A DNA stretch of 64,000 nucleotides, taken from assembly GCA_036936605.1 (NCBI GenBank), contig JAUPFV010000002.1:337317215-337381214 (forward strand). Direction: 5' to 3'. Of the stretch, positions 12,541 through 23,571 are shown one piece after another (the stretch's first letter is position 1; every line of letters starts with the position of its first letter). Below the pieces are notes generated by a model. It did not search any database. It saw only the letters and a program-made list of their open reading frames with translations, and had not been told where the DNA came from. Source of the stretch: Limnanthes douglasii subsp. nivea (lineage: Eukaryota; Streptophyta; Magnoliopsida; Brassicales; Limnanthaceae). Both the position numbers and the translations under genes were made by a program.

Positions 12541-13440
12541 TTTCTTTCAACTTTTTATACTCTATCCTTAAAGCTTTTAGTTTTAGTGATATATTCATCA
12601 ACTTAATCAAAAACAATAGTGAGCACTTAACTATTCTATTATTATCAATGGTGATACTAACGGCTTTTTCCCTCAAGCAATGGTGTAAGGCAGGGTGATC
12701 CATTATCACCCAGCTTTTTCATCATTGCTGAAAAATACCTTTTACGAGGTATTAAACACTTGCTTTTCAATAAATCACTTCTGTTATACAAGCACAGATG
12801 ATATACCAGTATTCTATGTCTTGCATGTGTAGATGATATCATAATCTTCATGAATGGAACTATTACTAACGTCAAGAAAGCTTGTAACTTTCTTGACCAC
12901 TATCAACTTGTTTATGGTTAGCAGATTAATAAACAAAAAAATACTTTCATTCACTCTAATAAAATGGATAGATCTAGAGCTAGATCTATTTCGAATTTAA
13001 ATGGTTTTAAACAAGCTAATATATCCTTTAAATATTTGGGTATCTTAATCCATATCAATAATTATGCCAGACACTATGATGAATGAGTTTTCAAAATCAT
13101 GAAGAAAATCCTTAATTTGGATAGTAAAAATTTGTCATTGGTGGCAGATTAATTATGTCTCAATCGATCATCCTCTATATTGTTTTATACCATATTTAAA
13201 ATAGTCTTCTTCCCAAATCTGTCATTTCTATTATCAATAACCTAATATAAAAATTTCATTTGGGTAATAAAAACTTTAATAAATCAATCATCTTGACTAT
13301 CATCATCATAGATCTGTTTCAAACTAAATAACATACATCAAATTGAATCCCCGTGATATTAATATATTTAAGTTGAACTCTAATGGATCATGTTTAACTA
13401 ATGGTGAATTCAGTGGTGAATTCATCATTAAGGGTCATTC

Positions 13441-13484
13441 TAGTGACCTTATCCATGTTGAATAGTGACCTTATCCATGTTGAA
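13441..13484 (+). repeat. 22-bp perfect tandem duplication
   Basis: TAGTGACCTTATCCATGTTG plus AA is present twice head to tail, at 13441-13462 and 13463-13484, within the LINE-B remnant. Confidence 0.9.
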
Positions 13485-13607
13485 TGAATATTATTTAGTA
13501 AAAACAATCCATGAATTGCTGAGTTTAGAGATTTATTGGATGGTTTATTATATCATAACTCTAATGATATTAATTGCTTGGATATTGAGATTGATTCACT
13601 AATTTTA

Positions 13608-13801
13608 TTTGATATATTAAATTCTGGAAACTTCGTTTGGTATCTTGTGATCTTGCTTTCTCTTTGCAGATCTATAATCAAACCTCAAATGATCATAAAA
13701 CACATTTGATATATTAAGTTCTGGAAACTCCGTTTGGTATCTTGTGATCTTGCTTTCTCTTTGCAGATCTATAATCAAACCTCAAATGATCATAAAACAC
13801 A
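13608..13801 (+). repeat. 97-bp tandem duplication
   Basis: Units 13608-13704 and 13705-13801 begin TTTGATATATTAA and differ at only a couple of positions (AAATTC/AAGTTC and ACTTCG/ACTCCG), so the duplication is recent compared with the decay of the surrounding LINE-B remnant. Confidence 0.9.
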
Positions 13802-14425
13802 TATTTTAACAGAAACACCTTGCGGCTGACTTGATAGCCAAATGGTCTCTTAATTTAATATCCAATTGTGCTTTCAATTCAACCACCTCTCCAACTTCTT
13901 TAAAAGCAATTTTATATTTGGAAAGTATCAATGTGGGTTTTCTAAGGATACCTAATTTATGTCAATTCTAACAATCTTTTACAGGGTAAAACATGACCAA
14001 GTTCTATTCTTCTTTTTGCAGGTAACATTTATGTGTCAAAGACAAGAGCTTCACTATATGGATGATTAATGCATGCATTATATAAGGGCATCTGGGATAA
14101 ATTGGAGCAAGTGATTTTTTATATTTTTTTCAATATTAGGGTCAAATCTATTTGTCCTTATGAATTTGTATATTTAACTCTAATTATTATTTATGGACAA
14201 AATACTAGTCCGTTGTAATTCTTACATTTGGTTTTTTCAATATAATCTATTTCTGATAAAAAAAACTTCACTATGTAATATCATTTTTTTCTCACTTTCT
14301 AAAGTTACAGCAGTTTTTTTCCAACTCCGACATATCCATCAGGGGCCATCGTTGGTTACGGTTGTAAATAGCTGGATGAAGAAGATAAAATGATTTTTTA
14401 GGATTTTAGGTCATTGAATTTTTTT

Positions 14426-14636
14426 TGTTAACATGCACATGTTCGACGTAGCATCTCAGTTGTTGTCTTTGTTATAAACAAAGAGAGAAGTAGCCGTTGT
14501 TTATTAGAAAATGTTCCCTTTTGTTTTATTGATGCATTAGAGATGTAATTCAAGAATTTACCAATAGTAAGGCTCTTAATATATAGATAACTTAGAGGCC
14601 TATACAAGGAAACTTAATACACTGAATATTCTAACA
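14426..14636 (-). repeat. Copia 3' LTR
   Basis: 211 bp. Compared with the 5' LTR it lacks about 20 bp (the segment CAGGAAGCGGCTAGGGTTTT) and has scattered substitutions, so the insertion is of moderate age. Confidence 0.88.
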
Positions 14637-14647
14637 CTCCCCCTCAA
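14637..14647 (-). other. Copia polypurine tract
   Basis: On the minus strand, TTGAGGGGGAG abuts the 3' LTR, the expected place for the plus-strand primer. Confidence 0.85.
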
Positions 14648-17442
14648 GTTGTGTAGTGGGATCACCAATACCCAACTTGGATAAAACTGATTCGAATGTT
14701 CTTGGAACAACCACTTTTGTCAGGATGTCTGCCAGTTGGTCTTCGGATCTAACAAACGGAAGTTCGACTGTCCCATCTTCAATCTTTTCTTTTATAAAGT
14801 CCCTATCTATTTCAACGTGCTTTGTTCTATCGTGCTGTATCGGGTTCTCTGAAATCTTAATCGCAACTTTATTATCGCACATTAACTGAGTTGGACACTT
14901 CAGAAGGGATCCGATTTCTTTCATTATCTTCTTTAACCAAAGTATCTCGGTAATCCCCTTAACGATTCCTCTAAATTCTGATTCAGCACTTGACAGTGAT
15001 ACTACTTTCTGTTTTTTACTCCTCCAAGTCACCAAGTTACCTCCAAGAAGAGTCAAGTAGCCAACAGTTGATTGCTTATTGTTAGGATTCTCTCCCCAAT
15101 CAGCATATGTGAATACTTCAACATCAAGGTGTCCATTTTTCTTTAAAATTATTCATCTTCCTGGTGTGCCTTTGAGATATTGAATAATCCTCATTACTGC
15201 CTCCATATGGTGTTCCTGAGGATGATGCATGAACTGGCTAACTACTCCCACCGCGTATGCAATGTCGGGTCGAGTGTGAGCCAGGTAAATCACCCACCAA
15301 CCTTTGGTACCTTTCTTTATTCGCTGGTCTTGCCCCTTCAATTATCTTTAGTTTGTGATTCACAACCATAGGAGTGTCATTTAGTTTGCAATCCACCATG
15401 CCAACTTCAGCTAATAAATCCAATATATATTTCCGTTGGGAGATATAAATCCCTCCTCTTGACCTAAGAACCTCGATTCCTAGGAAATACTTTAATCCCC
15501 CAAGGTCTTTCATTTCGAACTCCTTGAAGAGGTTTTTCCTAAGAGAGCTAATTTCTTCTTCGTCATTCCCTGTTATAATCATATCGTTGACATATATTAT
15601 AAGACAAGTGACTAATTCTCCTCTCTTTTTGTAAAACAAAATATGATCCTCATTACTCTGTTTGTAGCTATACTGCTTCATTGCCATTATAAATCTCCCA
15701 AACCAAGCACGAGGAGACTGTTTGAGCCCATATAATGCCTTTTTCAGTTTGCATACCTCATTTTCTTGAAAACCATCAGAGAACCCTAGTGGGGGTTCCA
15801 TATATACCTCTTCTTCCAAGTCTCCATGTAAAAAAGCATTCTTTACATCAAATTAATGAAGAGACCAATCTTTATTCGCGGCTATTGAAAGTAAAACTCT
15901 AATAGTGTCAATCTTTACAACCGGAGAGAACATTTTAGAGTAGTCTATACCATATGTTTGTGTATATCCTTTGGCAATCCATCTTGCCTTGTGTCAATCA
16001 ATGGTGTCATCGGATTTATATTTTATATTAAACACCCATCTACTCCCGACTACTTTCTTCCCTTGTGGTAACACACAATTCTCCCATGTACCATTCCTTT
16101 TTAGAGCTTCCATTTCGGTATTCATTGCCTCATGCCATTCAGTCATCTTCTTAGCTTCTTAAGTTGTTTTAGGGATTTGTTCAGCGAGAATAGTAGCTGA
16201 AAACGCCTTTGCAATCTTCGTCATTCCTTTCCTGTCCATTTTTACCGGATATGTAGAAGCACGAGGAACGTGTTCCGGTGAATACCGGTCAGGAGGAACC
16301 CCTCTATTTTTTCTTGGGGGAAGAACTAGAGTTTGAGTTTCAACAAATGAACTTCCTGAAATGTTATGGTCAATAGCATTTTGTGAATTATTACATTGTA
16401 AATTGTTTACCTCTTGATGGACATTTTCTTCGGCTGATTCGATGGTAGTATCCATGGCATTTATTTTTTGTTGGACATTGTCTTCGGGAGAATCATTGGT
16501 GGTAAGAACTGCCTCGTCATTCTCCTTTATATTGGAAGAGGCGTGTTCGATGGCGTTATATACCGACTCTGTCGGCACATCCTCAAAGTAACTTTCATAT
16601 AGCAACCAGTCGAGTGATTCACTTACTTTCTCCCCCTGAGCACGAGATTGGTGGTCAAAAAAATAATCGGATTCTAAGAAGTCAGAGTCCATGGTGACAT
16701 GGATTCGACAAGTAACCGGATTGTAACACCAATATCCCATTTGATGAACACCGTATTCAACGAATACACACTTTTCAGCACAAGGATTAAGTTTGTTTCG
16801 ACTAGTTTTAGGGATATGAACAAACACCGAACAACCAAAGACACGAGTTGGTAAGGTCATAACAGATGGAATTGTAACTTGGGTGGCAAGCACTTGTAAT
16901 GGAGTTTTATTTCCTAGACATCGGGTTGGTAGACGATTTGCAAGATACGTAGCTGTAGCAAGAGCTTTTGGCCAAAGAGAATGAGGAACTCTAGATTCAA
17001 TCATAATAGCACGAGTTTTTTCAAGTAAAGTACGATTTTTTTGTTCTGAAGTACCGTTTTGTTGAGGTGTATTTGGACAAATGGTTTGATGGATAAGACT
17101 ATTTGTTTAAAAAAATTATGCATTGTTTGGTTGACAAACTCTGTTCCATTATCAGATTGGAGAATCTGTATTTTATTTTTCAAATTGAGTCAAAATCATT
17201 TTGTAAAAACAAACAAATATTTCTGATACTTCCGATTTATGTTTCATGAAGTATATCCAAGTCATTCTTGAAAACTCATCCACAAATAAAACAAAGTATC
17301 TGATTTGATTGTTAGTGGAATTTGGTGTTGGACCCCAAACATCAGAATGGATTAGCGAAAAAGCATAATCAACTCTAGTATTACTTTGATTAAATGACAC
17401 CCTACGATTTTTTTTCAAGAATGCAGGTTTCACATTTCTCAT
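14637..17442 (-). pseudogene. Copia pol: integrase, RT, RNase H (broken)
   Basis: Minus-strand order: integrase core (LIHSDVWGP near 17340, QSDNGTEF near 17150, GTSEQKN near 17065 supplying the third acidic residue), integrase C-terminal region (SLWPKALATATYLANRLPT), and RT (YMEPPLGF, LKKALYGLKQSPRAW near 15740). The RNase H has SSAESEFRG near 15000, MCDNKVAI near 14880 and HDRTKHVEID near 14830. Frameshifts occur near 17180, 17090, 17004 and 15240, with stops near 15860-16160. The RT catalytic motif normally written YVDD reads YVND near 15590 (GAC or GAT changed to AAC), which alone would abolish polymerase activity. Confidence 0.88.
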
Positions 17443-17466
17443 GAATGGAATTATTCAAAAAAAAGA

Positions 17467-17745
17467 CTAGGAAACAAACTCTCCCCACCTTGTATATGTT
17501 TTGTCAGTTTTGGATAGAGGTGTCGGCTCCCCTGTAATGTGAGAACCTCTCCCCTTTCCCCCAATTGCTTTCTTCATCAGGTTTTCCCATATGGCATAAT
17601 TGTCACCACCGAGTTTAATCCCTATGGATAAATTCTCGGTGTTAGTTGTTTGTTGTTGTGCTCCGAAATAATTTCTCAGAATGGCAGCAGTCTGCATTGT
17701 TAATTCATCAGGGATTTGACTGACCACGACTTCATTGCCAGCCAT
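17467..17745 (-). pseudogene. Copia gag N-terminus, truncated
   Basis: The frame starts MAGNEVVVSQIPDEL 51 bp inside the 5' LTR and carries the region typical of plant Copia gag N-termini (LGGDNYAIWENLMKKAI resembles the DUF4219/UBN2 entry region). It stops after 92 codons. The rest of gag, its zinc knuckle and the aspartic protease are absent; the next recognisable sequence is the pre-integrase to integrase boundary. Loss of the middle of gag-protease fits an internal deletion of about 1 kb. Confidence 0.75.
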
Positions 17746-17783
17746 CTTTGTTGAGGATGTTCAGAATTCCCAGAATCACACGT

Positions 17784-17795
17784 GCTCTCATACCA
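17784..17795 (-). other. Copia primer-binding site
   Basis: On the minus strand, TGGTATGAGAGC directly follows the 5' LTR. The usual Copia site for initiator tRNA-Met is TGGTATCAGAGC, so there is one substitution. Confidence 0.85.
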
Positions 17796-18026
17796 TGTTA
17801 ACATGCACATGTTCTACGTAGCATCTCAGTTGTTGTCTTTGTTAAAAACAAATAGAGAAGTAGCCGCAGGAAGCGGCTAGGGTTTTGTGTTTATTAGAAA
17901 ATGTTCCATTTTGTTTTATTGATGCATTAGATATGTAATTCAATAATTGACCAATAGTATTGCTCTAAATATATAGAGAACTTAGAGGCCTATACAAGGA
18001 AACTTAATACACTGAATATTCTAACA
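17796..18026 (-). repeat. Copia 5' LTR
   Basis: 231 bp, TG...CA ends with 5-bp inverted ends TGTTA/TAACA. It contains the GC-rich stretch missing from the 3' LTR. Confidence 0.88.
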
Positions 18027-18930
18027 TTTTTGCATATGTTTGTACTGATCTCGAATTATATGGACATTGATGGATATGTGAAAGTTAAAAAATGAAACGT
18101 TATAGGTTTAGACAATAAGAAAAATCGGGACTAAGTAACATTATTAATACTAGTGATGTTCTTATAAAACTGGGTCTTATTTTTCAATCGGGTATCGAAT
18201 CTGGACAAAACGAGTGTTTAAGTCGCATGTTTCGAACCCAACAACGGTTGGAAACGTGACAAGTTTATCACGAACTTTAGGTCTTAAAATCTAGTTTTGA
18301 AAGACCCAAAATTCTATTTTAGTGTTTTATATTTTTTGATATGATTTAATTTTATTATGTTTGCTTTATTTCTTATTTTTATATCATAATTTTCAGTTCT
18401 TTTTATTTAAGGCATACTAATCCTAGCTTGAATAATTAGTTATTGTTGAATTGAGATATTTTTCTGAACTTGTTTTCTTCTTTCTACTCTAGAGTTAGGG
18501 TTTTTATCGGCTTTTCTTCGGTTGATAATATGTCTCTGTGAACTACCAACTATATGAGAAAGAAGAATCGTTAGAACTGAATTAAATAATAAAATATTAA
18601 AAGTAATTAATTTTTAATAAGCAAATAATAAAAATAAAAAATAAAAAAATTAAAAATAAAAATAAAGATAAATAGTAAAAATATGGAGAAAATAATATTT
18701 TAGATATGAAATTTTTAGAGAGCCAAATTGCAATAAAATCGCAGTATTATTTGGGTCACATGTGTCCAATTACCATTTTAATATAAAAAATGAACTTTAT
18801 AATTTTTAACACACATTATTATTATATACTATCAATTTTGGTTAAACTACTCATAATTTTTAACCTTTTTAACAAAAAAATATAATAACTATCATTTAAT
18901 ATAACAAAAACCATGAATATTGTTTTGTTT
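18027..18930. other. Unassigned AT-rich sequence
   Basis: No ORF, repeat end or RNA gene could be supported here. From 18160 to 18310 a GGGTC-rich, Pro/Gly-like dinucleotide pattern recalls the subterminal parts of hAT-like elements, but no termini were found. From 18590 to 18700 it is almost pure A/T. Confidence 0.5.
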
Positions 18931-20598
18931 TATTTTATTTTATTTATAAAAAATCATGAGAAAACCGGACCAATTTTAACTTTAGCTTTAAATGAATATT
19001 TATTAAATACAATTACAAATTTGGATAAAATTGAATTTAAAAATAAAATAAGAATACAACTACATCATAATTTTAAAATATTTTATAATAATATTTTATT
19101 TATAACAACAATAAGTATTTATTAATAAGATCAAACAATAATTAAAAAAACTTTAACTATTCTTTTGGGTTCTTCACTTTTAGAATATGAAAAAAAAATG
19201 GATTGATCACAGATGGTTGGACCGAGGCTATGAACTTTATGGTGCTTGTCATTAAAATTGTTCAATGTGAGCGAAAATATTTTTTTGCATTTTTAGAATT
19301 TAAGGGATAACTCTTCGGACCTTGTCTACGTTTTAGAACTAAAAAGATTACTCTTCAAACCTTATCTAAGGTTTATTTTACAAAATTTAAATACAACTTT
19401 CGTCAAAGATGTGTTCCTAAATAATTTATAATCTTTCATTTGTCGATTCAAACAATTATAATTTTTTTACGATGGTTATATTTAAAAATATATAAACTAG
19501 AGAACAACCGAATAACATCCTATTAGATTTGTTTTATAAAGTATTTGTCTATGGATCCTCAAAACTAGTTTTACTTTTTGAGTTTTGTTTTTTTCTAAAT
19601 TTTGTATGTGGATTCATTTTCTTCGTCATTTTCGATTACAATCGATTCGTTTGTTTTGGAACTTATTTGTTTGAAATTGATTTTTGGAGGTTATTGTTGG
19701 TCCGCATTTCTAACTATGTGGTGTTTCGTCATCTTGCTATGATTCCTAGTGTGACTAAGACTCACCTTTTTAATCCAGATATCGTATTTTTGGTAGTTTA
19801 ATATTTTTGTTTGTCACCTGTGACTTGGTTAGGTATCATGAATGTATGTGTGGTTTCGCGTGTATTCGGCCTAGTTCATCTGAAGTGGTCAACGGTCTTC
19901 CTATTTTCGTGGTTGGTGTTGGTTCAGTTCCACTGGAGGGGAGTTCTCATCATTTTTAGGATGTCGTTGTCGTTCATGGTGGGTGTGTTTTTTTGGATTT
20001 GTGTCTGATTTTTGCTTAACCTACTTCTCGAATCTGGATTTTACCAAATCCGATCTTAGGTTTTTTGTGCTAATTTATGGGTTGTTCATCTAGTCTCAGA
20101 GTTGTTTTATATATTTCAAATATAGTCATTAATAAGAGAGATTTATTCGACCTGTATGTCGAACCAGTTAAATATCCGGTCGGTATTTGCTTTGTGATAT
20201 AAACATGAAAAATATGTAACATTGAGGTTACTTTATGTAATAACGAGTAAATGTGTTTAATATTAGTAAATTCTTGGTATAAAATAACCAGAAATGGATT
20301 ACACCATGTAAATGTAAAGGTCCACCACCGTTATTGTATTAGACAATGTATTTGTTTTTGGAAAAGGTGAATAATTATTATTATTTTAAAACATTTTGGA
20401 AGTCTCTCTCTTTAGTATTTTTATTTTAACTTATCTCTATAGTATTCGTGTGACTCTATTCGAAATATTTTAGACGTATCTTCCCCTCTGATATTTCTGT
20501 AGTCATCAATGAAGACCACAATTGGAGTATAGACCGGTACCTAGATAAAGACATCCAAAACCATTAGTCTGTTAGGCTTCTCTTCAAATTCTTATGAG
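18931..20598. repeat. R1 dispersed repeat, copy b
   Basis: Aligns with R1 copy a from about 8140 onward. Shared blocks are TTGGATAAAATTGAATTTAAAA near 19021, GGCTATGAACTTTAT near 19225, and CCTCAAAACTAGTTTTACTTT near 19557. AAAGACATCCAAAACCATTAG near 20547 leads into the same hAT insertion site. Compared with copy a there is extra sequence at about 19740-20500. Part of it (20110-20370) matches 29600-29800 beyond the second antisense-ORF remnant, so it may be LTR sequence of the old Tat family. ACAATTGGAGTATAGACCGG near 20520 is a possible worn primer-site region. No gene is seen. Confidence 0.55.
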
Positions 20599-21341
20599 TA
20601 GGGTTGTTAATGGTTCTTGAGAACTGGGAACCATGCTGGTATTGAATCGATAAGAACTTGACCTAAACTTAGAGGTTTTGTTCGCGATTTCACACTAAAA
20701 ACTAAGACCATTAAGGAATCAAACTGATGAAAACAATTCGGAACCGAACTGATAAAACCAATCCGGAAGCGAACCGATAAAACCAATTCAGAACCGCTAA
20801 AATCGATAAACCGATATAATCGATTTTGAACTAAACTGATAAACTTGGTAAAAGGATAGAATTGATACAGATCTGAACCGATAACTTAGTAGAACCGTAC
20901 GGAATCGAATCGATAAAACTGTTAGAACTGATTGTTTATTTTAAATTTATTTTTATACATTGTATTACAAAAATTGTTAAGTAAAGACCAATTTAAAAAG
21001 CTAAATATTAACTTATAAACTTTAAATTTTATATTATTTAAGTAAAAAATTTGAAAATTAAATTATAATTGGATTTTAAAAAAAATGAACCGAACCGGAG
21101 CAAAAACAGGCTCAAATTAGACTAAACCAAAATAAATCGAAACCAGACCGAAACGGTATCGAATCAAAACTGGACTGAAACTTAACCAAATTTGGAACCA
21201 AACTGGAACTGAACCCATCTGAATTGAACCCAAAGCTTAGCGATCTGATCCAATTGTGAAAACTATAAACAAAAGCCTAGTTGTTCGGTCTGGTCCAGTC
21301 CTGTTGAAACCAAGATCTAATCAGACCGAAAAACAACCTTA
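20599..21341. mobile_element. hAT-like non-autonomous element, copy 2
   Basis: 743 bp. The left end is TAGGGTTGTTAATGG, the right end AACAACCTTA. Flanks are CTTATGAG (20591-20598) and CTTAAAAA (21342-21349). The flanks and the DNA beyond them are the same as for copy 1, so the two copies descend from one insertion that was duplicated together with its surroundings. The interior is of AACCGA-type repeats and an AT-rich core without an ORF. Confidence 0.72.
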
Positions 21342-23060
21342 CTTAAAAAATATGAATACCAAGATACAGATGGATCCCACAGTAACTATAGAAGGAATAT
21401 AAATTGGAGAGGGTTTTGAGGGAGATGACAAATAGTTCGATCCATTGCAAAATCAGGTAAAATACTGAAGAAATGTTTTTCGATCAGACATAAAACACAA
21501 TTCATTGAAAAAGAAACAAAAAACCAGGTTTCATTACACTCATACGGAATCTAGTGATTATTTTTTGTCTGACTCGGACGAATTTTCTTCTTCGCCGAAG
21601 AATGCTCACCATCATTGGAGAAATAAAAACTCTAATGGTAGGTATTATTTAAAGAGACATTTGTGTATTTATCAGATTTCCAAATGAGAGCGAGAATCGA
21701 AAAATAAAATGATTCTTTGTATAAGTAGGAATCTTTTGAGGTTTAAGAAATGGGGGTTGTCGGAGGTAAGGATGGACCACAAAAACCTATAGTTCATTTC
21801 CTACATAATCCTGCTATATTATAGAGAAGTGTGGGTAACCTAAGTTTTGATTACCAAGTTAGCAACCAATTTGCAAATTTGTGCGAGTATAGTCTATATG
21901 ATATAATTGGAGGCAATCTTCTTTATCGGCATAAATTCTTTCTAAGCATCTAGTAAAACGATTTGTTATATCTAAGATAGAAACTTTTGATAGGAAAAGG
22001 GATCCGGAAAAAGGGATCGAGATAATCATCTTAAGAAATTTAATAATTGTATGATGAGTTATGACGATACTGATAAATTGTTATGTCGTGTTTTGTCTTA
22101 AACTTTTAAACACATTACTTTGAAATGGTACAACCACCTTCCTCAGGGTTTTATTAAGAATTTTTATATTGTCTAGACAACGTTTAAGTGACCGTTTATG
22201 GGAAGTAAAGAGATGCGGGAGAATGTGGATACGATTATCCAATGCATAAAATTAATCGAAGAAACTATTAAAGATTATACCAAACATTTTGATATAATGA
22301 AGAACAATTTGTATGATTGTTACGAGAAAATATCTATTGCTTCTTTTAGACAGGCTTTCTCACTAAATAATTAGCTGATGAAGTGAACCGGAAGAAAGCT
22401 TTACATTTTGACACTTTTCTAGCCTAGGTTGAAGAAAAGATTAAATTACAAGAATCTAAGAAGTTAAGGATAATTATCCTGCAAAAAAAAGTTTCAATAG
22501 CCATCCGCTCTGATTTATCAACAACAAAAAGTCCAAACTTCAATCCCCAAGTTGTGAGTGGTTTTCATCCGAAAGGTGTGAATCAAATACCGCCTCAACC
22601 GAGGGAAACCAGCAGACTTAGGCTCAATAAAAAGGCCTAGAGAGAATTAGTGGGTCTCACCTCATAATTTTGCAGAGCTAAAAGAGAGTGTTGCTAGTAT
22701 TTGTGATAAAAACGAAAATTTAATCGATCTATCTTTACCGAAATCAATTACTCTTTATACTTTTTGATGTTGATAATTTAAGGGGTGTAGTTAGACATCA
22801 TGAGGATGTTTTGGTAATTGGTACAAATATTGAAGGAAGTGAGATCTGAATGATGTTTTAAAGAAGGTTTCTTACATACTAAAGATAAAGGGCTTGACAA
22901 GTTGGAGAAAAATTGGGAAGAACTTTATTTAGTAACTAAGAGGGTAAAACCCCAAACCTTATCGGTTGGAAGATCGAGAAGGAAAACCACTTTGGTACAC
23001 TTTAAACATTAAAATTTTAGAGGTCGTATTTGGAATGAATATGCAAAAATTGTAAAATAT
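21342..23060 (+). pseudogene. Old Tat-type gag-pol remnant, copy 1
   Basis: Plus-strand remnant. It starts with the MNTKIQMDPTV frame at 21352 and then a degenerate gag leader with a serine-rich segment (21505-21687). The gag core runs 22015-22380 (DNHLKKFNN, LKWYNHLPQGF, MGSKEMREN, matching the young gag's DNHLEQFKNF, LKWYNNLPQGC, VGSKELKGN). The gag C-terminus is near 22660 (PHNFAELKESVASI) and the start of protease near 22770 (VDNLRGVVRHHEDVLVIG). It then jumps to the last residues of integrase at about 22875-23015 (FLHTKDKGLDKL, WEELYLVTKRVKP). The centre of pol has been deleted. Many stops; no product expected. Confidence 0.8.
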
Positions 23061-23206
23061 TTCAGTTAATTATGTAATAATCGATGGCATTCTCTTTCAT
23101 AATTTCGTGGTTCAAGATGGTTTTAATGAGGTGTCTACATAGTTTGTTAGTAAATATAAACCATTTCTTTTTATACTCCCCGATTAAATGTGAGACCCGG
23201 AAAAAT

Positions 23207-23346
23207 GTTTAAAACGTTCCAATACTAGTTGGTCACATTTAAAATGTTCCAACACTAGTTGGTCATGTTTAAAATGTTCCAACACTAGTTGTCCACATTT
23301 AAAAGGTTCCAACACTAGTTGGTTATGCTTAAAGGATCATATAATA
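23207..23346 (+). repeat. 30-bp tandem repeat, about 4.6 units
   Basis: Units start at 23207, 23237, 23267, 23297 and 23327, exactly 30 bp apart, with consensus TTTAAAATGTTCCAACACTA followed by GTTGGTCATG. The array lies in the segment (about 22913-23412) that is absent from the second tandem copy of this region. Confidence 0.9.
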
Positions 23347-23571
23347 ATTGGTCAATTTTGGGAGCTCGATACTTTTAAATCTCTAAAAATAGTTTTGGTA
23401 CACCACCCTTAACTAGGAAAAATCTGAAGACATCACTTGAAATGAAAAATTTATACGATAAATAAAGATGAACAAAGAAAGTAGCATTTATAAAATCCAA
23501 AATACAAAAATATTTTGTCCATACACGGACTTGCAATTCAAAAAGTTAACATTAGAAACACGAAAGAGAAA

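Larger units (their letters stand above)
12545..14266 (+). pseudogene. LINE-B remnant: RT fragment, RNase H tail and 3' UTR
   Basis: A second plant L1-type LINE, 5'-truncated and rearranged. Recognisable RT pieces are NGVRQGDPLSPSFF near 12680 (after a shift) and a VDDIIIF motif near 12832. The nucleophile context is VDD where FADD is normal. NISFKYLGILIHINN follows near 13018. RT similarity fades near 13200. The end of the RNase H domain reappears at about 13825 (ADLIAKWSLNL), followed by a 3' UTR ending in an A run near 14259-14266. Internal tandem duplications at 13441 and 13608 have lengthened it. It abuts the Tat-type remnant, so one inserted in or recombined with the other. Confidence 0.7.
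14426..18026 (-). mobile_element. Copia LTR retrotransposon, internally deleted
   Basis: A structurally complete 3.6-kb Copia insertion on the minus strand. The LTRs are 14426-14636 (3') and 17796-18026 (5'); both start TGTTAACATG and end TTCTAACA. A 5-bp TTTTT target duplication flanks it (14421-14425 and 18027-18031). The primer site next to the 5' LTR reads TGGTATGAGAGC on the minus strand, one base from the classic initiator-Met site. The polypurine tract is at 14637-14647. The usual Copia length is 4.5-5 kb; the missing part is most of gag and the protease. Autonomous copies elsewhere may have mobilised it. Confidence 0.9.

Noticed and set aside
23207..23346. CRISPR-like regular array
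   Set aside because: The 30-bp units are head to tail with no spacers, and the context is a plant genome.
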